From Nocardia jiangxiensis NBRC 101359 (lineage in GTDB: Bacteria > Actinomycetota > Actinomycetes > Mycobacteriales > Mycobacteriaceae): a DNA stretch of 64,000 nt. The translations under genes were made by a program, and so were the position numbers. Position 1 is the stretch's first letter, and each line of letters begins with the position of its first letter. The notes beneath the pieces were generated by a model. It saw only the letters and a program-made list of their open reading frames with translations. It was not told the origin of the DNA and did not search any database. This document shows, in pieces, positions 8,150-16,883 of the stretch. Location of the stretch: contig NZ_BAGB01000040.1 in assembly GCF_000308615.1 (NCBI RefSeq), forward strand, positions 248,001 to 312,000, in the 5' to 3' direction.

Positions 8150-8935
8150 ATGGACTCTGAGCAACGCAAGGTCGTCGTCGTGGGCGCCGGCTCGGGGATC
8201 GGCGCCGCGACCGCCGCGCACTTCCACCGCAACGGCGATCATGTCCTGGCAGTGGACCTGCGCCCCAACCAGACTCCGGCCGCGCGGCACGAGCAGTGCG
8301 ATCTGCGCGATGCCTCGGCGATCGCGGCCCTGCTGGAGCGGATCGGGTCCGGCTGGGATCTGCTGGCCTACGTCGCGGGCGTGCCGGGCACCGCACCGGC
8401 CGCGGACGTGCTGATGGTGAACTACCTGGGCATGCGACTGATGGCCGAGGGCATGGTGCCGCGCCTGCGCGAGGGCGGCGCGATCGTCACCGTCGCGTCG
8501 GTGGCCGCACTCGGCTGGCAGGAACGCATTGCGGCATTGACGGGACTGCTGGCAGCGACCGACGCCGAGGCCGTGAAACGCTGGCAGGAAGACCAGGATC
8601 CCGCCTACCCGGTGTACAGCACCTCCAAGCAGGCCGCGATCATCGTGGCCAAGCGCCTGGCCCCCACCGCGTGGCAGAAGTACGGAGTCCGGGTGAACAC
8701 CGTGAGCCCCGGCCCCACCGAGACCCCGATCCTCGCCGATTTCGAGGAATCCATGGGCAAGGAGGTCCTCGACACGGTGAAGGCCACCATCGGCAGGCAC
8801 GCACGGGTGGACGACATCGTCCCGGTCATCGCATTCCTGGGCTCCTCGCAGGCCCGGTGGATCAACGGTCAGGACATCCACGTGGACGGCGGATTCGTCG
8901 CACCGCTGGTCGCCGGAGCGCCGATTCAGTTGTGA
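8150..8935 (+). CDS. Short-chain dehydrogenase/reductase
   Basis: An NAD(P)-dependent classical SDR of about 261 residues. The Rossmann motif GAGSGIGAAT is near the N-terminus, followed by YVAGVPG in place of NNAG, the catalytic Ser strand TVASVAALG, and the YSTSKQAAI (YxxxK) active site. The C-terminus INGQDIHVDGGFV is typical. The start is taken at ATG 8150 because GGTGAT sits 4 nt upstream; ATG 8138 is an alternative. YVAGVPG is unusual for the NNAG loop. It probably oxidises or reduces a hydroxylated intermediate in the same pathway as the flanking P450s. It precedes operator B and the second P450. Confidence 0.9.
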   Translation: MDSEQRKVVVVGAGSGIGAATAAHFHRNGDHVLAVDLRPNQTPAARHEQCDLRDASAIAALLERIGSGWDLLAYVAGVPGTAPAADVLMVNYLGMRLMAEGMVPRLREGGAIVTVASVAALGWQERIAALTGLLAATDAEAVKRWQEDQDPAYPVYSTSKQAAIIVAKRLAPTAWQKYGVRVNTVSPGPTETPILADFEESMGKEVLDTVKATIGRHARVDDIVPVIAFLGSSQARWINGQDIHVDGGFVAPLVAGAPIQL

Positions 8936-8996
8936 CACAGCGCCCCCGGCGCGCCGGGCATTCGACGAAATATCCGGGCCCAACCCGTCGCGACTA

Positions 8997-9015
8997 TACT
9001 GTATGCATTACAGTA
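8997..9015. promoter_or_regulatory. 19-bp palindromic operator, copy B
   Basis: TACTGTATGCATTACAGTA: perfect arms TACTGTA and TACAGTA around a 5-bp core, the longest arms of the set. It ends 48 bp before the GTG start of the P450 at 9064, within the expected promoter. It is the best-preserved copy and a good reference for the motif. Confidence 0.65.
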
Positions 9016-9063
9016 GTGTAGACAGCCGAATTCCGCGATGAGCCACGAACCCTGAGGTGAGCT

Positions 9064-10284
9064 GTGAACAGCCCTGCACGAGACGAATCCGCGGTCGCCG
9101 CGGACGCTCTCGACCTACGTGACCCCTATCCCTACTTCGCCGCCAGACGCGGCGAAACGGGGGTGTTCCACGGCACGGTGATGGACTACTCCAAGACCCC
9201 GGAATCGTTGCGGCCCAAGGACACCTACGCCGCGGTCTCCTATGCCGCGGTCAGCGCGGCGCTGCGGAACAACCGCGCATTCACCTCGAAGCTCTACGAT
9301 TCCACCATCGGCGTGTTCATGGGCCCGACGATCCTGGCGATGTCGGGATCCGCGCACAAGGCGCACCGGGCCCTGGTGACCACCGCGTTCCGGCCGCAGT
9401 CGCTGCTGCGGTGGGAGCCGGAGATCGTGCGGCCGATCTGCGAGGCGCTGATCGACGAATTCGCCGAACGTGGCCGAGCGGATCTGATCAAGGAGTTCAC
9501 CTTCGAGTTCCCGACGCGGGTCATCGCACGTCTGCTGGGGCTCCCCGAAGAAGATCTGCCGTTCTTCCGCAAGGCCGCCGTGGCGATCATCAGCTACGCC
9601 GACAAGGTTCCGCGAGCGCAGCAGGCCTCGAACGATCTGAAGGAGTACTTCCTCGAGCGCATCGAGGAACGCCGCAGCACACCGACCGAGGACATCATCG
9701 GCGATCTGGTCGCCGCGCAGATCGATGGCGAGAAGCTGAGCGACGAGGCGATCTACTCGTTCCTGCGGTTGTTGCTGCCCGCCGGGCTGGAAACCACCTA
9801 TCGCTCCGCCGGAAATCTGCTCTATCTGCTGTTGCGCCACCCCGAGCAGTTCGCCGCCGTGCAACAGAACCGGGACCTCGTTCCGCAGGCCATCGAGGAG
9901 GGCCTGCGCTACGAGACGCCGCTGACGCTGGTGCAGCGGTACGTCACCGAAGACGCCGAACTCGAAGGCACCGCGATCCCCCGGGGCGCGGTGCTGGATC
10001 TGTGCCTGGGATCGGCCAACCGCGACGAAACCCGCTGGGACCGGCCCGAGGAGTTCGACATCTTCCGCTCGCACACCCCGCACATCAGCTTCACCGCCGG
10101 CGCGCACACCTGCCTGGGCCTGCATCTGGCGCGCATGGAGACGCGGGTCGCGGTGGAATGCCTGCTGGACCGGCTGAGGAACTTCACCCTTCTGCCCGAG
10201 GGCGACCCGCACATTTCCGGACAGCCGTTCCGCTCCCCCAACACGCTGCCAGTCACCTTCGACATCGCCGCCCCGCACCGGTGA
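9064..10284 (+). CDS. Cytochrome P450
   Basis: A soluble class I-type P450 of 406 residues. The GTG start at 9064 is preceded by GAGGTGA at good spacing. The I-helix reads LLPAGLETTYRS, where the usual acidic Asp of AGxDT is Glu. ExxR is EEGLRYETP, and the haem-binding loop is FTAGAHTCLGLHLARME with the Cys ligand. It heads a likely operon with the enoyl-CoA hydratase at 10402 and the TetR at 11207, behind operator copy B. It is clearly different from the P450 at 6766, so two separate oxidations are plausible. No redox partner is nearby. Confidence 0.95.
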   Translation: MNSPARDESAVAADALDLRDPYPYFAARRGETGVFHGTVMDYSKTPESLRPKDTYAAVSYAAVSAALRNNRAFTSKLYDSTIGVFMGPTILAMSGSAHKAHRALVTTAFRPQSLLRWEPEIVRPICEALIDEFAERGRADLIKEFTFEFPTRVIARLLGLPEEDLPFFRKAAVAIISYADKVPRAQQASNDLKEYFLERIEERRSTPTEDIIGDLVAAQIDGEKLSDEAIYSFLRLLLPAGLETTYRSAGNLLYLLLRHPEQFAAVQQNRDLVPQAIEEGLRYETPLTLVQRYVTEDAELEGTAIPRGAVLDLCLGSANRDETRWDRPEEFDIFRSHTPHISFTAGAHTCLGLHLARMETRVAVECLLDRLRNFTLLPEGDPHISGQPFRSPNTLPVTFDIAAPHR

Positions 10285-10401
10285 TGCGATGTCGAAAGTA
10301 CCTCGTCGGCAGCGAGATTCGACGCCGGAACCGTTGCGGCTCGGCGTAATCGGCCCGAAGCCTGAGACACCAGCCCGCAAATCCGGTTCGGAAAGGACCT
10401 C

Positions 10402-11205
10402 ATGAGTGAGGACCCTGCACTTCTGCACGACGAGGCCGCAGGCGTGCTGACGTTGACCCTGAACCGGCCACGCCGCAAGAACGCGATCACCCGCGAACTG
10501 TGGCGGGCGCTGGCGGATGCGTTCACGCAGATCGCGGAGACCGACACGATCCGCGCGGTCGTCCTGACCGGCGCGGACGGTAATTTCTGTTCCGGCGCAG
10601 ACATTTCCGAGGCCGAGGGCATGGACGAGTTCCCCGATCCCGGCGAGGAGATGCGCGCGATCAACGCCGTGGTGCGGCAACTGCACGAGCTGCCGGTTCC
10701 GACGATCGCGAAGGTGCGCGGCGTCGCGGCCGGTGCGGGGTGGAATCTCGCCCTGGGCTGCGATCTGGTGGCGGCCGCGGAGGATGCGCGGTTCTGCCAG
10801 ATCTTCACTCGCCGTGCGCTGTCGCCGGATTGCGGCGGTTCCTGGCTGCTGCCCCGGCTGGTCGGCCTGCAACAGGCCAAACGCCTGACGCTGCTGGCGG
10901 ACACGATCGGCGCCGCGGAGGCGCACTCGCTCGGCCTGGTCACCTGGGTGCGGCCCGAGGAGTCGATCGACTCCTTCGTCGCGGGGGTGGCCGGTCGGCT
11001 CGCGGCCGGACCGCCACGGGCCTTGGCGCTGACCAAGGAACTGATGAACGAGGGCGCCGACCGCACCCTGCCCGAAGCGCTCGAGGGTGAGATGCGCGCA
11101 CAGACCGCCAATCTGTCCGGCTCGGATGTGCTCGAGGCGTTCGCCGCGTTCGCGCAGAAGCGAGACCCGGTCTTCACCGGCGGGTCCTGGGGCACAGGAG
11201 GATAA
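10402..11205 (+). CDS. Enoyl-CoA hydratase/isomerase (PaaG-like)
   Basis: A crotonase-fold protein of 267 residues. The CoA-binding oxyanion loops are GADGNFCSGADISEAEG and VAAGAGWNLALGCDLV. The stretch LSPDCGGSWLLPRLVG has the PD-GG-W-LPR signature of PaaG-type isomerases, with Asp where classical hydratases carry Glu, so isomerase or hydratase chemistry cannot be separated. The ATG at 10402 has GGAAAGGA upstream. It is followed 1 bp later by the TetR gene, implying co-transcription. It is closest within the window to the protein at 25981-26811. Confidence 0.92.
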   Translation: MSEDPALLHDEAAGVLTLTLNRPRRKNAITRELWRALADAFTQIAETDTIRAVVLTGADGNFCSGADISEAEGMDEFPDPGEEMRAINAVVRQLHELPVPTIAKVRGVAAGAGWNLALGCDLVAAAEDARFCQIFTRRALSPDCGGSWLLPRLVGLQQAKRLTLLADTIGAAEAHSLGLVTWVRPEESIDSFVAGVAGRLAAGPPRALALTKELMNEGADRTLPEALEGEMRAQTANLSGSDVLEAFAAFAQKRDPVFTGGSWGTGG

Positions 11206-11206
11206 C

Positions 11207-11971
11207 GTGGCCAAACGCGCAACCGCGGAGAACCGGCGTCGCCGCGAGCGGGGCTCGCTGAACCCCGAGGACATCATCGACGGCGCCTTCGAACTCGCCC
11301 AGCGAGTCTCCATCGACGGCCTGAGCATGCCGCTGCTGGGACGTCACCTGAACGTGGGAGTGACCAGTATCTACTGGTACTTCCGCAAGAAGGACGATCT
11401 GCTCAACGCGATGACCGACCGCGCGCTGCGGCTGTACGTCTACACCGCTCCCTACCCGTCGGTGGAGGCGTCGAAGTGGCGCGAGAGTCTGGTCAATCAT
11501 GCCAGGATCCTGCGGCGCACCTTCCTGGACAACCCGATTCTGTGCGATCTGATCCTGATCAGGTCCGCGTTGAGTCAGCACGCGGGCCGAGTCGGAGCCG
11601 AGCAGCTCGAACGCACGGTGGCCACGCTGGTGGACGCGGGCCTGTCGATCGAGCAGGCACTGGACACCTACTCCGCGATGAACCTGCACATTCGCGGATC
11701 GGTTGTGCTGCAACGACTCTACGACAAGAACCAGGACGGTGAAGGATCCTCGCGCGCCTACTACGACAGCATCGTGGTCGATCCGCAGACCACACCGCTG
11801 CTGGCCGCAGCCGCGGCCAGGGGCCTGCGCTCGGGCGCGCCCGACGAACGGAACTTCGAATACGGGCTGGGCTGCATCCTGGACCACATCGGGCGGCTGA
11901 TCGAGCGTAATGCCGCGGCCCGCGCGAATTCCGTTGCACCGCACCGGCCGGGCAACGCTGCGGACCGCTAG
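11207..11971 (+). CDS. TetR-family transcriptional regulator (twin 1)
   Basis: A 254-residue TetR repressor starting at GTG 11207, one base after the upstream stop and preceded by a strong AGGAGG. The N-terminal HTH spans about residues 20-65, with recognition segment VGVTSIYWYFRKKDDLLNA. The C-terminal ligand domain is long for the family (about 185 residues). From residue 11 to 74 it differs from the TetR at 42940 at only eight positions, and the recognition helix is identical. Being the last gene of an operon behind operator B fits autoregulation. An acyl-CoA or pathway ligand is plausible but inferred. Confidence 0.92.
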   Translation: MAKRATAENRRRRERGSLNPEDIIDGAFELAQRVSIDGLSMPLLGRHLNVGVTSIYWYFRKKDDLLNAMTDRALRLYVYTAPYPSVEASKWRESLVNHARILRRTFLDNPILCDLILIRSALSQHAGRVGAEQLERTVATLVDAGLSIEQALDTYSAMNLHIRGSVVLQRLYDKNQDGEGSSRAYYDSIVVDPQTTPLLAAAAARGLRSGAPDERNFEYGLGCILDHIGRLIERNAAARANSVAPHRPGNAADR

Positions 11972-12039
11972 CGGACGGGGTTGTCACCGCGGCTGCGATC
12001 GGGTGGATCCGCACGATCAGTATGCGCCGAGTGCGGCAT

Positions 12040-12140
12040 CGATCCGAATCCGGCCGATCCATCGAGGTGGAGCCGGTGCCGCACAGCTGTTCCCATAGAT
12101 GCTTGTCGAATCCGGTCGGTCCGGCGGGCCCGGACCGGGC
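12040..12140 (-). pseudogene. Acyl-CoA dehydrogenase fragment
   Basis: On the minus strand this short stretch encodes GPTGFDKHLWEQLCGTGSTS, matching residues about 43-62 of the dehydrogenase at 871-1920. At the DNA level 12059-12130 matches about 1731-1802 with only six differences over roughly 70 nt. Nothing else of the gene is present, so it is a scrap of a duplicated or deleted fadE. It sits between convergent genes (TetR stop 11971 and hydratase stop 12149). Confidence 0.75.
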
Positions 12141-12148
12141 GCGGCGGC

Positions 12149-13051
12149 TCAGCGCACGTCCGGATCCGGCACATGGAAGTGCTCGTCGCGCAACCGGAAT
12201 GCTTCCTTGGTGCCGTGTTCGGCGCGCGTCCTGACGAAGTTGAACTCTCCCGGAGCGAACTGCAGATTCGTGCCGAACGCGTGGAACAGGTAGCTCGCCA
12301 CCTCCTCGCCCTGGTATGCCTGGCTCTGTTCGACCAGCCGGAACGCCTCCTTGGCGATGACGACGCCGTCCGCGGGCATCTTGGCGGCCTTCTCGGCCCA
12401 GTAGCGGGCGCGGGCGGTCACCGCGGCGGGATCGCATGTCTCGGTGAAGATTCCGAGATGTTCGACCGTGCTCGCCTCGACGATGTCGCCGGTCAGCAGC
12501 AGCCGGCGCGCCAGCACCGGGCCGAGCCGGTGGAAGAACATGTGCAGGCTGCCCAGCGCGGGACCCAGAAACCGCGCCGCGGGCATGCCGATCCGGGTGT
12601 CGCGGGCGATCACGGAGATATCGGCCATCAGCGCCATCTCGAAGCCACCGCCCAGGGCGTAGCCGCTGATCTCACCCACGACGACCTTCGGGAAGCCCAT
12701 CAGATTGTGATAGAAGCCGAAGGACTTGCGGTCCACGGTCAGCCGCCTGCGCTGGCTGGGCCGTCCCTTGGCCGGGCGGTCACCGTTGCCTGCGGCCGCC
12801 TTGTCGCCGTACCACCCGTAGGCGTTGTTCATGTCCGCGCCGGTGCTGAACACGCCTTCGGCTCCGCGCAGCAGGACCACGGTGACATCGTCGTCCTCGG
12901 CCGCCTCGTCGAGGAACCGCGCCAGCCCGTCGCGCATCGCGGCGTCGTAGGAGTTGCGCTGCCCGGGATTGTTCAGGGTGACGGTGACGATCCTCCCGTC
13001 GGCGTCCACCTCACGGAGTATGCGGCCGTCTGCAGTGCTGGAGGTGCTCAT
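12149..13051 (-). CDS. Enoyl-CoA hydratase/isomerase family protein
   Basis: A crotonase-fold protein of 300 residues, slightly longer than average. The start ATG at 13051 (MSTSSTADGRIL) is preceded by AGAGGAA; a longer in-frame start exists but lacks a ribosome site and would sit close to the operator. Motifs are LRGAEGVFSTGADMNNAYG and GYALGGGFEMALMADISV, the CoA-binding and oxyanion loops. The usual catalytic Glu segment reads GMPAARFLGPALGSLHMF and lacks a clear acid pair, so it may be a non-hydratase crotonase. It is divergent from the hydratase at 13183 across operator copy C. Confidence 0.88.
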   Translation of the reverse strand: MSTSSTADGRILREVDADGRIVTVTLNNPGQRNSYDAAMRDGLARFLDEAAEDDDVTVVLLRGAEGVFSTGADMNNAYGWYGDKAAAGNGDRPAKGRPSQRRRLTVDRKSFGFYHNLMGFPKVVVGEISGYALGGGFEMALMADISVIARDTRIGMPAARFLGPALGSLHMFFHRLGPVLARRLLLTGDIVEASTVEHLGIFTETCDPAAVTARARYWAEKAAKMPADGVVIAKEAFRLVEQSQAYQGEEVASYLFHAFGTNLQFAPGEFNFVRTRAEHGTKEAFRLRDEHFHVPDPDVR

Positions 13052-13123
13052 CTCGGTTCCTCTTCCTTCCGGCCTCTGGGTCGGTGTCGCATCCGCCACG
13101 TTACGAAGACCAACGGTACAAAC

Positions 13124-13142
13124 TACTGTATATATATCAGTA
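13124..13142. promoter_or_regulatory. 19-bp palindromic operator, copy C
   Basis: TACTGTATATATATCAGTA: perfect TACTG/CAGTA arms around a TA-repeat core. It sits between two divergent crotonase genes, 72 bp from the start at 13051 and 40 bp from the start at 13183. It can thus control both directions, and the TATATAT core probably overlaps a -10 element. Confidence 0.62.
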
Positions 13143-13182
13143 TCGGTTGTCCGGCGACACCGTCGCGACGAAAGGAAGTCCC

Positions 13183-13986
13183 ATGCCGTTCGACACCATC
13201 GAATATCGCGTCGACGGGCATACGGCCACGCTCACCCTGAACCGCCCGGACGCCCTCAACGCGCTGAGCCCGCACATGATCACCGAGCTGCGGACCGCGT
13301 ACACCGAGGCCGAGAACGACGACCGGGTCTGGACGCTCGTCGTCACCGGCACCGGACGCGCTTTCTGCACCGGCGCGGACGTCAAGGCGATCCCCGGCGA
13401 CGGCAAGGTGATCAACGAGCGCCCGTACCTGTCCACCTACGAGCAGTGGGAGGCCCCGCAGGAGGGCACCCCGCCGTTCCGGACGATGACCAAACCGGTG
13501 CTGGCGGCGATCAACGGATTGTGTTGCGGCGCAGGGCTGGACTGGGTGACCACCGGCGATATCGTGATCGCCTCCGAGCGCGCGCAGTTCTTCGATCCGC
13601 ACGTGAGCATCGGGCTGGTCGCCGGTCGTGAGATGGTGCGCCTGGCGCGGGTCCTGCCGCGCACGGTCGCGTTGCGCGTCGCGCTGACCGGCAAGCATGA
13701 GCGGATGAGCGCACAACGCGCGTACGAGCTGGGCATGATCACCGAGATCGTCGAGCACGACCGGCTGCTCGAACGCGCGCACGAGATCGCCGAGATCGTG
13801 AATTCCAATGCGCCTCTGGCGGTTCGCGGCACCCGCCTGGCTATTCTCAAGGGCGTGAACGTGCCGCTGCACGAGGCCGAGATGCTCGCCGAATCGTTCC
13901 GCGAGCGCGTCACCCGCACCGAGGACGCGCTCGAAGGGCCGCGAGCGTTCGTGGAGAAGAGGAAGCCGCAATGGCAATGCCGATGA
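13183..13986 (+). CDS. Enoyl-CoA hydratase/isomerase family protein
   Basis: A crotonase-fold protein of 267 residues from ATG 13183 (AAAGGAAG upstream). CoA and oxyanion motifs are TGTGRAFCTGADVKAIPG and NGLCCGAGLDWVTTGD, followed by FFDPHVSIGLVAGREM. The classical Glu pair is not evident, so the exact reaction is open. It resembles the protein at 26854-27690 (FFDSHVSAGLV), giving two paralogues each followed directly by an acyl-CoA synthetase. Its 3' end overlaps the next gene by 16 bp, so the two are translationally linked. Confidence 0.9.
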   Translation: MPFDTIEYRVDGHTATLTLNRPDALNALSPHMITELRTAYTEAENDDRVWTLVVTGTGRAFCTGADVKAIPGDGKVINERPYLSTYEQWEAPQEGTPPFRTMTKPVLAAINGLCCGAGLDWVTTGDIVIASERAQFFDPHVSIGLVAGREMVRLARVLPRTVALRVALTGKHERMSAQRAYELGMITEIVEHDRLLERAHEIAEIVNSNAPLAVRGTRLAILKGVNVPLHEAEMLAESFRERVTRTEDALEGPRAFVEKRKPQWQCR

Positions 13987-15491
13987 GCTACGCCGATCAT
14001 GTACTGAGCTGGCGGATCGCCGAAACGCTGGCCCTGCAACCGGATTCACCGGCGATCGAATACGGCCAGGTGTGGCGCACGTGGGGTGAGCTCGGTGCGG
14101 CGGCGCGGCGGATCCGCGGGTTCGTCACCGCGTATCCCGTGGGCCGCAGGCAGATCGGCATCCTGTTGCGCAACCGGCCCGAAAATGTCGCGGCCCTGCT
14201 CGGGGTGCTGTTGGGCGGCGGCACGGTAGTGGTGATCAACCCTTCGCGCGGCGAGGACCGTACCCGCGCCGATATCACCGCGTTGCACCTCCCGCTGATC
14301 ATCGGCGCTCCGGATGACCTGGCCCACTTGGTCACTCCCGCACCGGGATCGGCCACGCTGGCGATCACGGATCCGGGAGCCGACCCGCACCTGTCCACCA
14401 CCGCCGGGCGGCGTCACCAGGGCGGCACCGCGCAATCCGGGGTGGCCGTGCGCATGCTCACCAGCGGCACCACCGGACCGCCCAAGCGCATCGATATCAG
14501 CTACGACATGCTGGCCCGCAGCGTGATCGGCCGCGATCCCGAGAGCGCACCCGCTCCGGCGCAACCGCGTTCGGGAGTCGCCATCGTCAACGCTCCGCTG
14601 GTGCATATCGGCGGCGTGTTCCGGGTCCTGCAGTGCATCGCCGAGGCGCGCCCGTTCGTACTGCTGCCGCGGTTCCAGCTCGAACCCTGGGCTCGCGCGG
14701 TGCGCACGCACCGCCCCAAGGCGGTTTCACTCGTCCCGGCGGCGGTGCGCGCGGTACTGCACTCGGATCTGACCAGCGATGATCTGTCGAGCATCCGCGT
14801 GGTGACCTCGGGCACTGCGCCGTTGTCGGCCGAGGACGCCGACGCGTTCCGCGAGAAGTTCGGCATCCCGATCCTGACCTCCTATGCGGCAACGGAATTC
14901 GGCGGCGGAGTTGCGGGCTGGACCCTGACCGATCACCGGAAGTACTGGGATGCCAAGCGCGGCAGCGTCGGACGCGCCTCCGGCGGGGCCCGGCTGCGGG
15001 TCGTCGACGAGGACGGCACAGTACTCCCGCCCGATCGCCCCGGCCTGCTCGAGGTCGCTCCCGGACAGCTCGGGCCGTCGGCGCACTGGATGCGGACGAC
15101 CGATCTGGCGCGCATCGACGACGACGGATTCCTGTGGATCCTGGGCCGCGCGGACCAGGCGATCATCCGGGGCGGGTTCAAGATCATGCCGGACGATGTG
15201 CGCAACGCGCTCGAGCGGCACCCGGACGTCGCCGGCGCCGCGGTGGTTTCGCGGCCCGACGCTCGTCTGGGTGAAGTTCCGGTGGCCATGGTCGAGCTCC
15301 GGGACTACCGGAGTGTCACCGAGGCGGACCTGAGCAGCTACCTTCGAGACCGGTTGGCTCCCTACGAGATTCCAGCGGAGATCGAGATCGTGCCGGAAAT
15401 TCCGAGAACGCCGTCGGGCAAGGCGGACTTGACCGCGGTTCGACGGCACCTTGAGGAATCCCTGCACGCCCGGAGCAGCGAACGTCGCTGA
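13971..15491 (+). CDS. Acyl-CoA synthetase (AMP-binding, ANL superfamily)
   Basis: Activates a carboxylic acid with ATP and CoA through an acyl-adenylate; about 506 residues. The adenylation P-loop is MLTSGTTGPPKRIDI, motif A5 is SYAATEFGGG, the hinge region is TTDLARIDDDGFLWILGRAD, and the C-terminal catalytic Lys lies in RTPSGKADL. Three in-frame ATGs (13971, 13977, 13983) are possible starts; all overlap the upstream hydratase. Probably FadD-like rather than an NRPS module, since no carrier domain follows. The acid may be a medium-sized cyclic or branched substrate, which is inference from context. Confidence 0.92.
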   Translation: MAMPMSYADHVLSWRIAETLALQPDSPAIEYGQVWRTWGELGAAARRIRGFVTAYPVGRRQIGILLRNRPENVAALLGVLLGGGTVVVINPSRGEDRTRADITALHLPLIIGAPDDLAHLVTPAPGSATLAITDPGADPHLSTTAGRRHQGGTAQSGVAVRMLTSGTTGPPKRIDISYDMLARSVIGRDPESAPAPAQPRSGVAIVNAPLVHIGGVFRVLQCIAEARPFVLLPRFQLEPWARAVRTHRPKAVSLVPAAVRAVLHSDLTSDDLSSIRVVTSGTAPLSAEDADAFREKFGIPILTSYAATEFGGGVAGWTLTDHRKYWDAKRGSVGRASGGARLRVVDEDGTVLPPDRPGLLEVAPGQLGPSAHWMRTTDLARIDDDGFLWILGRADQAIIRGGFKIMPDDVRNALERHPDVAGAAVVSRPDARLGEVPVAMVELRDYRSVTEADLSSYLRDRLAPYEIPAEIEIVPEIPRTPSGKADLTAVRRHLEESLHARSSERR

Positions 15492-15592
15492 CGCCCAGTG
15501 CGAACACGCATTCCGCCGAGCGCCACGCGCACCACCACCGATCAGCAACACATGTCCGGCGATCGACCGCCGGGAGCAGACAGGACCCACTC

Positions 15593-16774
<1,182 letters not shown>

Positions 16775-16883
16775 CGATCCTCAGCGGGCGGCGAACTCGC
16801 CGTCGCTCGAACCGGCGTCGTCCAGGAATCAACGCCGCGCTCGGGCGCGCTGACCGGGCAACAGTTGCCGATTGGCCCACCGG

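Noticed and set aside
9115..11328. A 737-codon open frame antisense to the P450, enoyl-CoA hydratase and TetR genes
   Set aside because: High-GC coding DNA gives long antisense frames; its translation has no domain, whereas the plus strand has three clear families with ribosome sites.
16789..16802. Small GC hairpin CGGCG-AACT-CGCCG between convergent dehydrogenase and acyl-CoA synthetase genes
   Set aside because: Only a 5-bp stem; such hairpins are common by chance at this GC content.
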